Assembly (NCBI RefSeq): GCF_017744955.1
Contig: NZ_JAGIAG010000005.1
Coordinates: 1 to 64,000, forward strand
DNA length: 64,000 nucleotides
Direction of reading: 5' to 3'
DNA from: Dokdonella sp.
Lineage (GTDB): Bacteria > Pseudomonadota > Gammaproteobacteria > Xanthomonadales > Rhodanobacteraceae
Shown here: in pieces, positions 47,205-55,937 of the stretch
Numbering within the stretch: the first letter of the stretch is position 1
Layout: the number at the start of each line of letters is the position of its first letter
Translations under genes and position numbers: made by a program
The notes under the pieces: model-generated
What the model was told of the DNA's origin: nothing
Seen by the model: only the letters and a program-made list of their open reading frames with translations
Database searches by the model: none

Positions 47205-48212
47205 TTATGCAAACTGTCTGAGGAAGCGCACGTCGTTCTCGAAGAACGCGCGCAGATCGGTCACGCCGTAGCGCAGCATCGCCAGACGCTCGACGCCCAT
47301 GCCGAAGGCGAAGCCGGTGTAGCGCTCGGGATCGATGCCGCAGTTGCGCAGCACTTCCGGATGCACCATGCCGCAGCCGAGCACTTCGAGCCAGCGCGAG
47401 CCGCCGTCGGGCAGCTCCCAGCGGATGACGACGTCGGCACCGGGTTCGACGAACGGGAAGAACGTCGGCTTGAACATCATCGTGAAGTCGCGATCGAAGA
47501 ACGCACGCAGGAATTCGCGCAACGTGCCCTTCAGATCGGCCATCGTCGACGTCTCGTCGATCAGGAGCCCCTCGACCTGATGGAACATCGGCGAGTGGGT
47601 CTGATCCGAATCGGACCGGTACACCTTCCCCGGCGCGATGATGCGCACCGGCGGCGTGCGGCCCTTGGCGGCACGGATCTGCACCGGCGAGGTGTGCGTG
47701 CGCAGCAGGCGGGCGATGCCGTTCTTGTCCGGTTCGAACCAGAACGTGTCGTGCATCGTGCGCGCCGGGTGATCCTCCGGAAAGTTCAGGGCACCGAAGT
47801 TGTGCCAGTCGTCCTCGATCTCGGGGCCGTCGGCGACGTCGTAGCCGAGGCGCGCGAAGATCGACACGATGCGATCGAGCGCGCGCGTCAGCGGGTGCAG
47901 GCTGCCGCGCTCGCCGCGGCGGCCGGGCAGACTCACGTCGACGCGCTCGGAAGCGAGGCGGCGATCGAGCTCGATCTGCTCCAACGCCGCCTTGCGCGAC
48001 GCGATCGCCTCGGCGAGGCGATCCTTCGTGCGATTGACCTCGGCGCCGCGCGCCTTGCGCTCGTCCGGCGACAGCGCGCCGAGCGCCTTCAGCGCCGCGG
48101 TGACCGCGCCGTTCTTGCCGAGCAGGGCGACGCGCAGCGCGTCGAGCGCATCGAGCGAGTCGGCGGCGGCGATCCGGTCGATCGATTGTTGAGGATCCTG
48201 CAATGCATCCAT
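47205..48212 (-). CDS. pheS: phenylalanyl-tRNA synthetase alpha subunit
   Basis: A 335-residue class II synthetase subunit. A helical N-terminus is followed by the catalytic core: motif 2 region RVIAPG-like ([20 protein letters not shown]), [10 protein letters not shown], and motif 3 [14 protein letters not shown]. The [15 protein letters not shown] segment is typical of the alpha subunit. The ATG at 48212 matches the family length. It follows rplT after 262 nt containing a terminator and two palindromes, where E. coli has the pheM attenuator. Confidence 0.97.
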   Translation of the reverse strand: MDALQDPQQSIDRIAAADSLDALDALRVALLGKNGAVTAALKALGALSPDERKARGAEVNRTKDRLAEAIASRKAALEQIELDRRLASERVDVSLPGRRGERGSLHPLTRALDRIVSIFARLGYDVADGPEIEDDWHNFGALNFPEDHPARTMHDTFWFEPDKNGIARLLRTHTSPVQIRAAKGRTPPVRIIAPGKVYRSDSDQTHSPMFHQVEGLLIDETSTMADLKGTLREFLRAFFDRDFTMMFKPTFFPFVEPGADVVIRWELPDGGSRWLEVLGCGMVHPEVLRNCGIDPERYTGFAFGMGVERLAMLRYGVTDLRAFFENDVRFLRQFA

Positions 48213-48243
48213 CGGCGAGTTCCGGGTGAATCAATTGAAGAGT

Positions 48244-48261
48244 GCGGCCGGGGACGGCCGC
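48244..48261. repeat. GCGGCC-N6-GGCCGC palindrome, copy 3
   Basis: GCGGCC GGGGAC GGCCGC with the upstream flank AATTGAAGAGT, identical to that of copy 1. It lies just upstream of pheS. Confidence 0.85.
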
Positions 48262-48342
48262 GGGTGGACGTTGCGAAGTCGAACCTTCCACGAGCCGACA
48301 CGGCCATCCCGATCCCGGCAATCCGCACGGATCGCATCCACA

Positions 48343-48376
48343 AACGAAAACGGGGAGGAAGCCTGGCCTCCTCCCC
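48343..48376 (-). terminator. intrinsic terminator or attenuator between rplT and pheS
   Basis: On the complement GGGGAGGAGGCC and GGCTTCCTCCCC form a 12-bp stem with one mismatch, followed by GTTTTCGTTT. It sits inside the operon, 130 nt before pheS, where E. coli has the pheM attenuator. It could end part of the rplT transcripts or be regulated. Confidence 0.75.
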
Positions 48377-48422
48377 GCGGTTCGTTCAGGCGCCCCGCGA
48401 AGCGGAGGCCGGCTCGAGCAGT

Positions 48423-48440
48423 GCGGCCATCGAAGGCCGC
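48423..48440. repeat. GCGGCC-N6-GGCCGC palindrome, copy 4
   Basis: GCGGCC ATCGAA GGCCGC, preceded by GAGCAGT. It lies 34 nt after the rplT stop. Confidence 0.85.
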
Positions 48441-48474
48441 TCGCGATCCCGCCGGCGCGCAGGCCGGCGAAGAC

Positions 48475-48831
48475 TCACGCCAGAGCCGACTTGGCCTTTT
48501 CCGCCAGTGCGCCGAACGCCTTGATGTCGTGCACGGCGATGTCGGCCAGCACCTTGCGATCGAGCGTGATGCCGGCCTTCTTCAGGCCGTTCATCAGGCG
48601 GCTGTAGGACAGTCCGAACTGACGCGCACCGGCGTTGATGCGGACGATCCACAGGGCGCGGAAATTGCGCTTCTTCTGCTTGCGGCCGATGTAGGCGTAC
48701 TGGTGCGCCTTGGTGACGGCCTGCTTGGCGACGCGGAAAACCTTGCGACGCGCGTTGTAGTAACCCTTGGCCTTGCCGAGGATCTTCTTGTGACGACGGT
48801 GGGCGATGACGCCGCGCTTGACTCGTGCCAT
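48475..48831 (-). CDS. rplT: 50S ribosomal protein L20
   Basis: A 118-residue L20, standard length. [20 protein letters not shown] and [19 protein letters not shown] belong to the long basic N-terminal helix that enters 23S rRNA. L20 starts early ribosome assembly and in E. coli represses rpmI-rplT. It follows rpmI after 12 nt. Confidence 0.97.
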   Translation of the reverse strand: MARVKRGVIAHRRHKKILGKAKGYYNARRKVFRVAKQAVTKAHQYAYIGRKQKKRNFRALWIVRINAGARQFGLSYSRLMNGLKKAGITLDRKVLADIAVHDIKAFGALAEKAKSALA

Positions 48832-48843
48832 GTCTGCGTCTCC

Positions 48844-49041
48844 TTACACGTACGGCAGCATGCGGGCGACGCGACCGGCGTCTTCCTTGCGCACGTGGTT
48901 GGTGGCACGCAGACCGCGCTTACGCTTGGTCGCCTTCTTGGTGAGGATGTGGCTCTTGAACGCGTGGCCGCACTTGAACTTGCCGGACGCGGTCTTGCGG
49001 AACCGCTTGGCGGCGGCCCGGTTGGTCTTCATCTTGGGCAT
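48844..49041 (-). CDS. rpmI: 50S ribosomal protein L35
   Basis: A 65-residue L35. [20 protein letters not shown] and [17 protein letters not shown] are the family signatures. It sits between infC and rplT as usual. Confidence 0.97.
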   Translation of the reverse strand: MPKMKTNRAAAKRFRKTASGKFKCGHAFKSHILTKKATKRKRGLRATNHVRKEDAGRVARMLPYV

Positions 49042-49187
49042 GACTACTTCCTTCGTTGGTTTTCGTTACTGGTCCGAGCGGTGGCCTTCGCCACGCTTTC
49101 CGTCCTGCTCGTTCCGGTTTGTAAGGCCCGCGTGCGGGCCGGCTCCTCATCGCCGCCGGCGAACCCGGCTGCGAAAAAAACTGCTGT

Positions 49188-49718
49188 TTACTGCGGCTGC
49201 TTCTTCTTCGGCGCGATCATCATGACCATCAGGCGCCCTTCCATGCGCGGGTACTGCTCGACCACCGCTTCCTCGGCGATGTCGGCGGAGATCTTGTCGA
49301 CCATCGCCCGTCCCAGCTCCTGATGGGCCATCTCGCGACCGCGGAAGCGGATCGTGATCTTGACCTTGTCGCCCTCTTCCAGGAACCGCCGCAGATTGCG
49401 CAACTTGATCGCGTAATCGCCGACGTCCGTGGTCGGGCGGAACTTCAGCTCCTTGATTTCCTGCTGCTTCTGCTTCTTCTTGGCCGCATGCGCCTTCTTC
49501 TGCGCTTCGAACTTGAACTTGCCGAAATCCATGATGCGGCAGACCGGCGGGTCGCCGTTCGGCTGGATTTCGACCAGATCCAGACCGGCTTCCTGGGCCA
49601 TGGCCAGCGCTTCGTCGCGCGACAGGATGCCGACCTGCTCTCCCTCTGCTCCGATGACGCGAACTCGCGGAACGCGGATTTCCAGGTTCCGGCGATTCGG
49701 CTTGCTGTCGGTGGCGAT
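49188..49718 (-). CDS. infC: translation initiation factor IF-3
   Basis: A 176-residue IF3. The N domain reads [20 protein letters not shown], then the linker [20 protein letters not shown] and C domain ([34 protein letters not shown]). Alignment with Xanthomonas IF3 (MATTDNK...) places the initiator on ATC at 49716-49718 (then ATDSKPN), with AAGAGGA five bases upstream. A TTG at 49724 is too close to that site. AUC and AUU starts of infC are known and let IF3 limit its own synthesis. 146 nt separate it from rpmI. Confidence 0.94.
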   Translation of the reverse strand: MATDSKPNRRNLEIRVPRVRVIGAEGEQVGILSRDEALAMAQEAGLDLVEIQPNGDPPVCRIMDFGKFKFEAQKKAHAAKKKQKQQEIKELKFRPTTDVGDYAIKLRNLRRFLEEGDKVKITIRFRGREMAHQELGRAMVDKISADIAEEAVVEQYPRMEGRLMVMMIAPKKKQPQ

Positions 49719-49758
49719 ATGCAAATCCTCTTGGAGAAACGTTCCCGGGAGCGGCGGA

Positions 49759-51669
49759 TCAGGCCCGCCCGCCCTCGGACTTCAGACGCGCTACGAAGCT
49801 GGCGATCGGCATCGAACCCAGATCCTCGCCGGCGCGCGTACGCACAGCGACGGTCCCCGATTCCTTCTCCCGGTCGCCGACGACCAGCAGATAGGGGACC
49901 TTGTCCAGCGTGTGTTGGCGGATTTTATAGCCGATTTTCTCGTTGCGCAAATCGGCCTCGACCCGGAAACCTTGCGTGACAAGGGTTTGCGCGACGTCGC
50001 TCACGAAATCGGCCTGCGCATCGGTGATGTTCATCACCACCGCCTGCACCGGCGCCAGCCAGGCCGGGAATTGGCCGGCGTGATGCTCGATCAGGATGCC
50101 GATGAAACGCTCCATCGAGCCGACGATGGCCCGGTGCAGCATCACCGGATGGCGGCGCTGGCTGTGCTCGTCGACGTATTCGGCGCCCAGGCGCCCCGGC
50201 ATCATGAAATCGACCTGCATCGTGCCGAGCTGCCAGGTGCGGCCGATCGCGTCCTTCAGGTGGTACTCGATCTTCGGGCCGTAGAAGGCGCCCTCGCCCG
50301 GCAGCTCCTGCCATTCGACGCCGCAGGCGCGCAGGGCCGACCGCAGCGCGTTCTCGGCCTTGTCCCAGGTCGCGTCGTCGCCGAGCCGCGGCTCCGGGCG
50401 CAGCGCGATCTTGATCTGCATCGATTCGGCCTCGAAACCGAAATCGGAGTAGACCTTGAGGGCCTGCTGGTGGAACGCCGTCACTTCGGCCTCGATCTGG
50501 TCCTCGGTGCAGAAGATGTGGCCGTCGTCCTGGGTGAAGCCGCGCACGCGCAGGATGCCGTGCAGCGCACCCGAAGGCTCGTTGCGATGGCAGGCGCCGA
50601 ATTCGCCGTAGCGGATCGGCAGGTCGCGATAGCTGTGCAGGCCGTGGTTGAAGATCTGCACGTGCCCCGGGCAGTTCATCGGCTTCAAGGCGTACGTGCG
50701 CTTCTCCGATTCGGTGAAGAACATGTTTTCCTTGTAGTTGTCCCAGTGGCCCGACTTCTGCCACAGCGACACGTCGAGCACCTGCGGACAGCGCACTTCC
50801 CGGTAGCCCGATTCGCGGTAGACGCGGCGCATGTGCTGCTCGACCACCTGCCAGATCGACCAGCCCTTCGGATGCCAGAACACCAGGCCCGGGCCCTCCT
50901 CCTGCACGTGGAACAGGTCGAGCGCCTTGCCGATCTTGCGGTGGTCGCGCTTCTCGGCCTCCTCGAGCTGGGTCAGGTAGCCCTTGAGATCCTTGTCGTT
51001 GAGCCAGGCCGTGCCGTACACGCGCTGCAGCATCTCGTTGTTCGAATCGCCGCGCCAGTAGGCGCCGGCGACCTTCATCAGCTTGAACGCGCGCAGCTTG
51101 TTCGTGTTCGGCACGTGCGGGCCGCGGCACAGGTCGATGAAGTCGCCCTGCGAGTACAGAGACAGCTCCTCGTTAGCCGGAATCGACTCGATGATCTGCG
51201 CCTTGTATTCCTCGTTCTTGTCGCGGAAGAACTTCACCGCCTCGTCGCGCGACATCACCGAGCGCGACACCGGCAGGTTCTCGGCGACGATCTTCTTCAT
51301 CTCCGCCTCGATCTTCTCGAGGTCCTCCGGCGTGAACGGCGTCTTGCGCGCGAAGTCGTAGTAGAACCCGTTCTCGATCACCGGGCCGATCGTGACCTGC
51401 GTGTCCGGAAACAGCCGCTGCGTCGCCTGCGCGAGCAGGTGCGCGGTCGAGTGGCGCAGGATGTCCAGCGCCTCGGGGCTCTTGTCGGTGATGATCGCGA
51501 GATTGGCGTCGTAGTCGACGACGTAGCTGGTGTCGACGATGCGTCCGTCGACCTTGCCGGCGAGGGCGGCCTTGGCGAGTCCGGCGCCGATCGACGCGGC
51601 GACGTCGGCGATGGAAACCGGATGGTCGAACTGACGCTGGCTGCCGTCGGGGAGCGTGATGTTGATCAT
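49759..51669 (-). CDS. thrS: threonyl-tRNA synthetase
   Basis: A 636-residue class II synthetase. It carries an N-terminal TGS domain ([20 protein letters not shown]), the editing domain with [14 protein letters not shown], the catalytic core with the zinc Cys in [10 protein letters not shown] and [15 protein letters not shown], and an anticodon domain. ATG 51669 fits the family start; 40 more open codons upstream lie in the leader. It heads the operon. A promoter at 51894-51922 and a leader of about 218 nt with a terminator suggest regulation before translation. Confidence 0.97.
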   Translation of the reverse strand: MINITLPDGSQRQFDHPVSIADVAASIGAGLAKAALAGKVDGRIVDTSYVVDYDANLAIITDKSPEALDILRHSTAHLLAQATQRLFPDTQVTIGPVIENGFYYDFARKTPFTPEDLEKIEAEMKKIVAENLPVSRSVMSRDEAVKFFRDKNEEYKAQIIESIPANEELSLYSQGDFIDLCRGPHVPNTNKLRAFKLMKVAGAYWRGDSNNEMLQRVYGTAWLNDKDLKGYLTQLEEAEKRDHRKIGKALDLFHVQEEGPGLVFWHPKGWSIWQVVEQHMRRVYRESGYREVRCPQVLDVSLWQKSGHWDNYKENMFFTESEKRTYALKPMNCPGHVQIFNHGLHSYRDLPIRYGEFGACHRNEPSGALHGILRVRGFTQDDGHIFCTEDQIEAEVTAFHQQALKVYSDFGFEAESMQIKIALRPEPRLGDDATWDKAENALRSALRACGVEWQELPGEGAFYGPKIEYHLKDAIGRTWQLGTMQVDFMMPGRLGAEYVDEHSQRRHPVMLHRAIVGSMERFIGILIEHHAGQFPAWLAPVQAVVMNITDAQADFVSDVAQTLVTQGFRVEADLRNEKIGYKIRQHTLDKVPYLLVVGDREKESGTVAVRTRAGEDLGSMPIASFVARLKSEGGRA

Positions 51670-51692
51670 GGAGAGGGCTTTTCGTGAGGACA

Positions 51693-51710
51693 GCGGCCGG
51701 GAATGGCCGC
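51693..51710. repeat. GCGGCC-N6-GGCCGC palindrome, copy 5
   Basis: GCGGCC GGGAAT GGCCGC lies 24 nt upstream of the thrS ATG, so it is in the transcribed leader. Confidence 0.8.
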
Positions 51711-51754
51711 CCTTGAGGGCGCACCGTCGGCGACGACGGCGAAAACAACCCAAC

Positions 51755-51779
51755 AAAAAAGGCGCCGCGGCGCCTTTTT
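51755..51779 (-). terminator. intrinsic terminator in the thrS leader
   Basis: On the complement GGCGCC-GC-GGCGCC with flanking A and T runs is followed by TTTTTT. It is 86 nt before the thrS start and over 100 nt after the predicted transcription start. That is an attenuator position. It might also end read-through from the TonB receptor gene. Confidence 0.8.
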
Positions 51780-51802
51780 CGAGCGACACCGGCGATCGGG
51801 TT

Positions 51803-51829
51803 TCAGCGTGGGAACGTTCGCGTCGACAT
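51803..51829 (-). CDS. possible thrS leader peptide
   Basis: ATG TCG ACG CGA ACG TTC CCA CGC TGA would give an eight-residue peptide, MSTRTFPR, with Thr at positions 3 and 5 and one Phe. The stop is 24 nt before the terminator. The ribosome-binding site is weak (GAGTG). The coincidence with an attenuator in front of thrS and pheST is suggestive but unproven. Confidence 0.3.
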   Translation of the reverse strand: MSTRTFPR

Positions 51830-51893
51830 GTCGCACACTCGGCCGGCGGTTACCCGCGGGCCACCTCGTAGGCAAAACCGAAGAACGCCGGCA

Positions 51894-51922
51894 AAACTAG
51901 AGCAGCCGGCGCAGGCTGTCAA
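51894..51922 (-). promoter_or_regulatory. strong predicted promoter of the thrS-infC-rplT-pheST operon
   Basis: On the complement TTGACA (51917-51922), 17 nt, TAGTTT (51894-51899). The -35 is perfect and the spacing ideal; the -10 matches 4 of 6. Transcription would begin near 51887. It starts just after the stop of the TonB receptor gene. Confidence 0.75.
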
Positions 51923-51943
51923 CGCGCGCGACCCGGGGCGCGA

Positions 51944-54055
51944 TCAGAACCGCCAATCCAGCGTCAGCACCGCATTGCGACCGACTTCGTCCAGACCCGA
52001 ACCGTGTTCGCGATAGCGCCGATCGGCCAGGTTCTCCAGGCGCAATGCGAGCGTCGCGTCCGGCGCGAAATCCCAGCCGACGCGGACGTTCCAGGTGTTC
52101 CAGCCCGCCGTGCCGGCCGGGTTCACGCGCGGGTCGTCGAGATCGCGCGGACTCAGGCGGTCCTGGCGCGCGGCGTACAGCGCCCAGACGTCCAGATTCC
52201 ACGCCGGCGCGAATCGCCACTCGGCGCCGAGCCGGCCGTTCAGCGGCGGAATGCGGTCGGCGTCGTAGCGGTCGCCGGCGTATTCCTCCTCGCCGCGCGT
52301 GAGGTTCACCACGCCGTAGGCGGTCAGCGCTTCGTTCATCGTCCAGCGCGCGCCGATTTCCGCGCCCCACAGCTTCAGCTCGGTCACGTTGCGGTTCTGC
52401 ACCAGGATACGGCCTTCCTGGTCCTCGCCGATGTCGACCGAGGTGATCTTGTCCTTGTAGTTCGAGCGCCACAGGAACGCCTCGGCCTGGAAGCCCGGCT
52501 GGTCGAACTTGACGCCGATGTCCCAGGTCACGACGGTCTCGGGCTTGAGGTCCGCGTTCGGAATCGCGAAGCGGCCGCCGGGCCGGTCGCCGAACACGCC
52601 GAGGTCGAAGATGTTCGGCGCACGGAAGCCGCGGCCGAGATTGGTGACCAGGTGCAGCGAGTCGGTCGCCTTGAAGGTCAGGCCGGCATTGCCGGTGACG
52701 TCGTCCGGGTCGAGCTTGCTGCCGATGCCGCCGTTGGCCGGCAGTTCGATCTCGAAACGGCTGTAGCGCGCGCCGAGGTCGAGCTGCCAGCGCGAGCCGA
52801 GTTCGATGCTGTCGTCGAGGTACAGCGCGTAGCTGTCCATCGTCGAACCGTTCGGAAAGCGCGGCGCGCGGGTCGAGATCGCGCCGCTGTCGACGTTGAC
52901 GCGCATGCGGCTGCTGTCGACCGTGTCCCAATACGCCTCGACGCCGTAAGCCAGCGAGTGTGCGCCGATCTGCTTGGTGAAGCTGCCGCTGAACCCGCGC
53001 AGGCGGTCGCGGTTCTTCTCCAGGTCGCGGTTCGCGCTGCCGGCGCCGCGGCTGCGGCGGTCGTCATTGATCTCCTGGTAGCCGAGGTGCAGCTCGGCGG
53101 TGTCGAACGCCGCGTTCATCGCGTTCCAGCGGTAGCGCGCATGCGCGAACAGGCGGTCGTTCGGCTCGAAGTAGAACTCGTCCGAATTGGCGGTTTCCTG
53201 ATGGAAGCCGGGGACGAGTTCGTCGAAACGCGGCGTCTTCGGCTGCTTCAGGTACTGCACGTTGAACATCAGCTCGTGTTCCGGCGCCGGATTCCACAGC
53301 AGCTTGGTGTCGGCCGCCCAGGCGCGGAACTGCGTGTGCGGCAGGCGCGGACCGTCGCCGCGCCGGCGCTCGCCGACGTCCTGCCAGGTCACGCCGCCGG
53401 AAATGGACAGGTCCTGCCGGCCGGCGGCGCCGTCGACGCGCGCGAGCTTGGACAGGTCGCCGCTGGCGAGCTGCGTGCGGAAGTGGCCGCGGGCGCCCCA
53501 CTCGCCGCCGTCGAAGCGCTGTTCGGGCGTGATCACCTGCACCACGCCGCCCATCGCGTCCGAGCCGTACAGCGTCGACGACGGGCCGCGCACCAGCTCG
53601 ACGCGCTCGACGTTCTGCGCATCGACCAGGGCGAAATACTGGTTCGGCGAATTGCGGAAGAAGGCCGTGTTGAGGCGGAAGCCGTCGACCATGTGCAGCA
53701 CTTCCGAACCCTTCAGTCCGCGCACGATCGGAATCGCCTGGCCCGGCGTGGTCGACTGCACGAACGCGCCGGGCTGGCCGCGCAGGTAGTCCGCGATCGT
53801 CTGCGGAGCGCGAATCGCGACCTCGTCCGGACCGACCACGGTCACGCCGCTGGACACGTCGAAGCCGCTTTCCGGACGACGCGTCGCGGTGACCTGCACC
53901 TGCTCGAGCGCGATCGCCTCGCCGCCGGTGCCGTCGCGGCGACGCGAATCCGCCTCGGTCGCCGCGGCTTCCGCCGATTCGCCGGAAGCGACCTCTTCGG
54001 CTCCCAGCGGCGCGGCAGCGGCCGCCATCAGACAAGCGAACAACGAACGACGCAT
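51944..54055 (-). CDS. TonB-dependent outer-membrane receptor
   Basis: A 703-residue receptor. After a signal peptide (MRRSLFACLMAAAAAPLGA), the TonB-box-like region is ALEQVQVTATRRPES. The plug domain includes AIPIVRGLKGSEVLHMVDGF and VELVRGPSSTLYGSDAMGGV. About 22 beta strands follow, and the last residue is Phe (LTLDWRF), as needed for barrel assembly. The overall pattern is like haem/siderophore or cobalamin receptors, but no substrate can be named. No Fur box, riboswitch or tonB/exbBD is adjacent. GGGAGAGAG lies about five bases before ATG 54055. Confidence 0.92.
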   Translation of the reverse strand: MRRSLFACLMAAAAAPLGAEEVASGESAEAAATEADSRRRDGTGGEAIALEQVQVTATRRPESGFDVSSGVTVVGPDEVAIRAPQTIADYLRGQPGAFVQSTTPGQAIPIVRGLKGSEVLHMVDGFRLNTAFFRNSPNQYFALVDAQNVERVELVRGPSSTLYGSDAMGGVVQVITPEQRFDGGEWGARGHFRTQLASGDLSKLARVDGAAGRQDLSISGGVTWQDVGERRRGDGPRLPHTQFRAWAADTKLLWNPAPEHELMFNVQYLKQPKTPRFDELVPGFHQETANSDEFYFEPNDRLFAHARYRWNAMNAAFDTAELHLGYQEINDDRRSRGAGSANRDLEKNRDRLRGFSGSFTKQIGAHSLAYGVEAYWDTVDSSRMRVNVDSGAISTRAPRFPNGSTMDSYALYLDDSIELGSRWQLDLGARYSRFEIELPANGGIGSKLDPDDVTGNAGLTFKATDSLHLVTNLGRGFRAPNIFDLGVFGDRPGGRFAIPNADLKPETVVTWDIGVKFDQPGFQAEAFLWRSNYKDKITSVDIGEDQEGRILVQNRNVTELKLWGAEIGARWTMNEALTAYGVVNLTRGEEEYAGDRYDADRIPPLNGRLGAEWRFAPAWNLDVWALYAARQDRLSPRDLDDPRVNPAGTAGWNTWNVRVGWDFAPDATLALRLENLADRRYREHGSGLDEVGRNAVLTLDWRF

Positions 54056-54269
54056 CGACTCTCTCCCAAGGCGAACCCGCCGCGGAGTATGCGTTTCGGG
54101 GAACGAGAAGAATTCGGCCGTCAGGCGGATGAGAGGACCAACCAAAGACATAGGGGCCCGCCCTGCCGAGGCAGGCCTCGCCACCTTGGGGAATCGCGCC
54201 GGACCGGCGGGTGCCGAAAAAGAAAACGGCGCGACTTGGAAGGTCGCGCCGTCTTGATCCACTTGGGAG

Positions 54270-54345
54270 TGGTGGGCGGTACAGGGATCGAACCTGTGAC
54301 CCCTACCATGTCAAGGTAGTGCTCTACCGCTGAGCTAACCGCCCC
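54270..54345 (-). tRNA. tRNA-Val (GAC)
   Basis: A 76-nt tRNA on the complement. GGGGCGG opens the acceptor, pairing with CCGCCCA with one wobble at its end. The anticodon loop TTGACAT gives GAC, the T-arm has GGTTCGATCCC, and CCA is encoded. Confidence 0.95.
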
Positions 54346-54417
54346 GGAAACGGGGGCGCGAAGCCTAACCGAGTCGCCGCCGCGGCACAAGTCTGGGCTG
54401 CGGCGAAACGGAATCCC

Positions 54418-54423
54418 TATACT
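54418..54423 (+). promoter_or_regulatory. possible -10 element for the MBOAT gene
   Basis: TATACT, 5 of 6 bases of consensus, lies 92 nt upstream of the MBOAT ATG. No matching -35 is visible at 16-18 nt, so the assignment is weak. Confidence 0.35.
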
Positions 54424-54515
54424 CGCGGCCCGCCTTCGCTCACGCCTGCCGCCACCGCGAGCGCCCTTCGTTCGCGGGCGGCCAGCCGATCGGGGAATCG
54501 CTTCAGCGTCGCGCG

Positions 54516-55937
54516 ATGCAATTCGACTCGCTTTCCTTTCTGGTCTTCCTTGCCGCCGTCCTGGCGGGCTACAACGCCCTGCGCGCGTGGCCGGCGCGGA
54601 AGAACTTCCTGCTGGTCGCCAGCTGCGTGTTCTACGCCGCTTGGAACCCGCCGTTCCTGCTGCTGCTGCTCGGCTCGGCCACGCTGGACTGGTGGATCGC
54701 CATGCGCATCGAGGCGGCCGAGGACGCGCGCGCGCGCAAGGCCTGGGTCACGGCGACGCTGCTGGTCAATCTCGCCGTGCTCGGCTATTTCAAATACTGG
54801 GGCTTCGTCCTCGACACGCTCTGCGCGCTACTGGCGCGCGTCGGCATCGTCTACTCGCCGCCCGATCTCGGCATCGTGCTGCCGATCGGCATTTCGTTCT
54901 ACACCTTCCACTCGCTGTCGTATTGCCTGGACGTCTATCGGCGCAAGATCCAGCCGACGCGGAACTGGCGCGATTACGCGCTCTACGTGGCGTTCTTCCC
55001 GCAGCTCGTCGCCGGCCCGATCGTGCGCTGGACGCAGATGCGCCAGCAGATCGAAACGCCGCGATCCGTTTCGGACGACACCTTCTTCCTCGGGCTGACG
55101 CTGCTGGTCATCGGGCTGTTCGAGAAGATCGTCCTGGCCGATTCCGTGTTCGCGGGCAGCGCCGACCGCGTCTTCAACACCGCGGCGAACGTCGGCGCCG
55201 CCGACGCCTGGGTCGGCATGCTGGCCTTCTCGGGCCAGATCTTCTGCGATTTCGCCGGGTATTCCACCTGCGCGCTCGGTGTCGCCGCGATGCTCGGCTT
55301 CCGGTTGCCGATCAATTTCCGCAGCCCGTACGCGGCCGGCGGATTCGCCGACTTCTGGCGGCGCTGGCACATCACCCTTTCGAGCTGGCTGCGCGACTAT
55401 CTCTACATCCCGCTCGGCGGCAACCGCCACGGCGCCTGGCTGACGTATCGCAACCTGATGCTGACGATGCTGATCGGCGGACTCTGGCACGGCGCCGCCT
55501 GGACCTTCGTCGCCTGGGGCGGCCTGCACGGGCTGTATCTGTCGATCGAACGCTTCTTCCGCGGGCGGATCGGCGACGCCGTCGCCGCGAACCGGCTGCT
55601 GCGCTTCGCCTACGCGGGAGTCACGCTGCTCGCCGTGATGTACGCCTGGGTGTGGTTCCGCGCCGCCGACTTCGGCACCGGCTGGATCCTGACCCGGCAG
55701 CTGGTCAATCTTCCGGCCCTCTGGAGCGGATGGCACGCGACGACGACCACCGACCGCATCGCCGTCGCGGTGTTCGCACTCGTCGTCGCCGCGCAGGCAT
55801 CGACGCGCAACATCGACCTCGACGAGGTGGTCGCACGCATGCCGGCGCTGTTGCTGGGCCTGCTGCTCGCGGCGATGCTGGTCCTGATCGTTCTCTCTCC
55901 GGGCGACAGCCATGCCTTCATCTATTTCCAGTTCTGA
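54516..55937 (+). CDS. MBOAT-family membrane O-acyltransferase
   Basis: A 473-residue polytopic membrane protein of the AlgI/DltB-type MBOAT family, which moves acyl groups across or onto extracytoplasmic polymers. The catalytic His325 lies in MLIGGLWHGAAWTFVAWGG. Other family segments are LPIGISFYTFHSLSYCLDVY, YVAFFPQLVAGPIVRW and FADFWRRWHITLSSWLRDYL. There is no Shine-Dalgarno before the ATG. Its last 26 nt overlap the next gene, an SGNH-like partner, so the two should act together. No alginate, cellulose or teichoic-acid gene is nearby, so the acceptor is unknown. Confidence 0.92.
   Translation: MQFDSLSFLVFLAAVLAGYNALRAWPARKNFLLVASCVFYAAWNPPFLLLLLGSATLDWWIAMRIEAAEDARARKAWVTATLLVNLAVLGYFKYWGFVLDTLCALLARVGIVYSPPDLGIVLPIGISFYTFHSLSYCLDVYRRKIQPTRNWRDYALYVAFFPQLVAGPIVRWTQMRQQIETPRSVSDDTFFLGLTLLVIGLFEKIVLADSVFAGSADRVFNTAANVGAADAWVGMLAFSGQIFCDFAGYSTCALGVAAMLGFRLPINFRSPYAAGGFADFWRRWHITLSSWLRDYLYIPLGGNRHGAWLTYRNLMLTMLIGGLWHGAAWTFVAWGGLHGLYLSIERFFRGRIGDAVAANRLLRFAYAGVTLLAVMYAWVWFRAADFGTGWILTRQLVNLPALWSGWHATTTTDRIAVAVFALVVAAQASTRNIDLDEVVARMPALLLGLLLAAMLVLIVLSPGDSHAFIYFQF

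Noticed and set aside
48389-48433. 14-codon frame before pheS considered as PheM
   Set aside because: The length matches PheM but there is no Phe codon, and it is read through a GCGGCC palindrome; not supported as an attenuation peptide.
51944-54055. Cobalamin riboswitch or Fur control of the TonB receptor
   Set aside because: The short upstream stretch (54056-54269) shows no riboswitch core and no Fur-box-like palindrome that I could identify.
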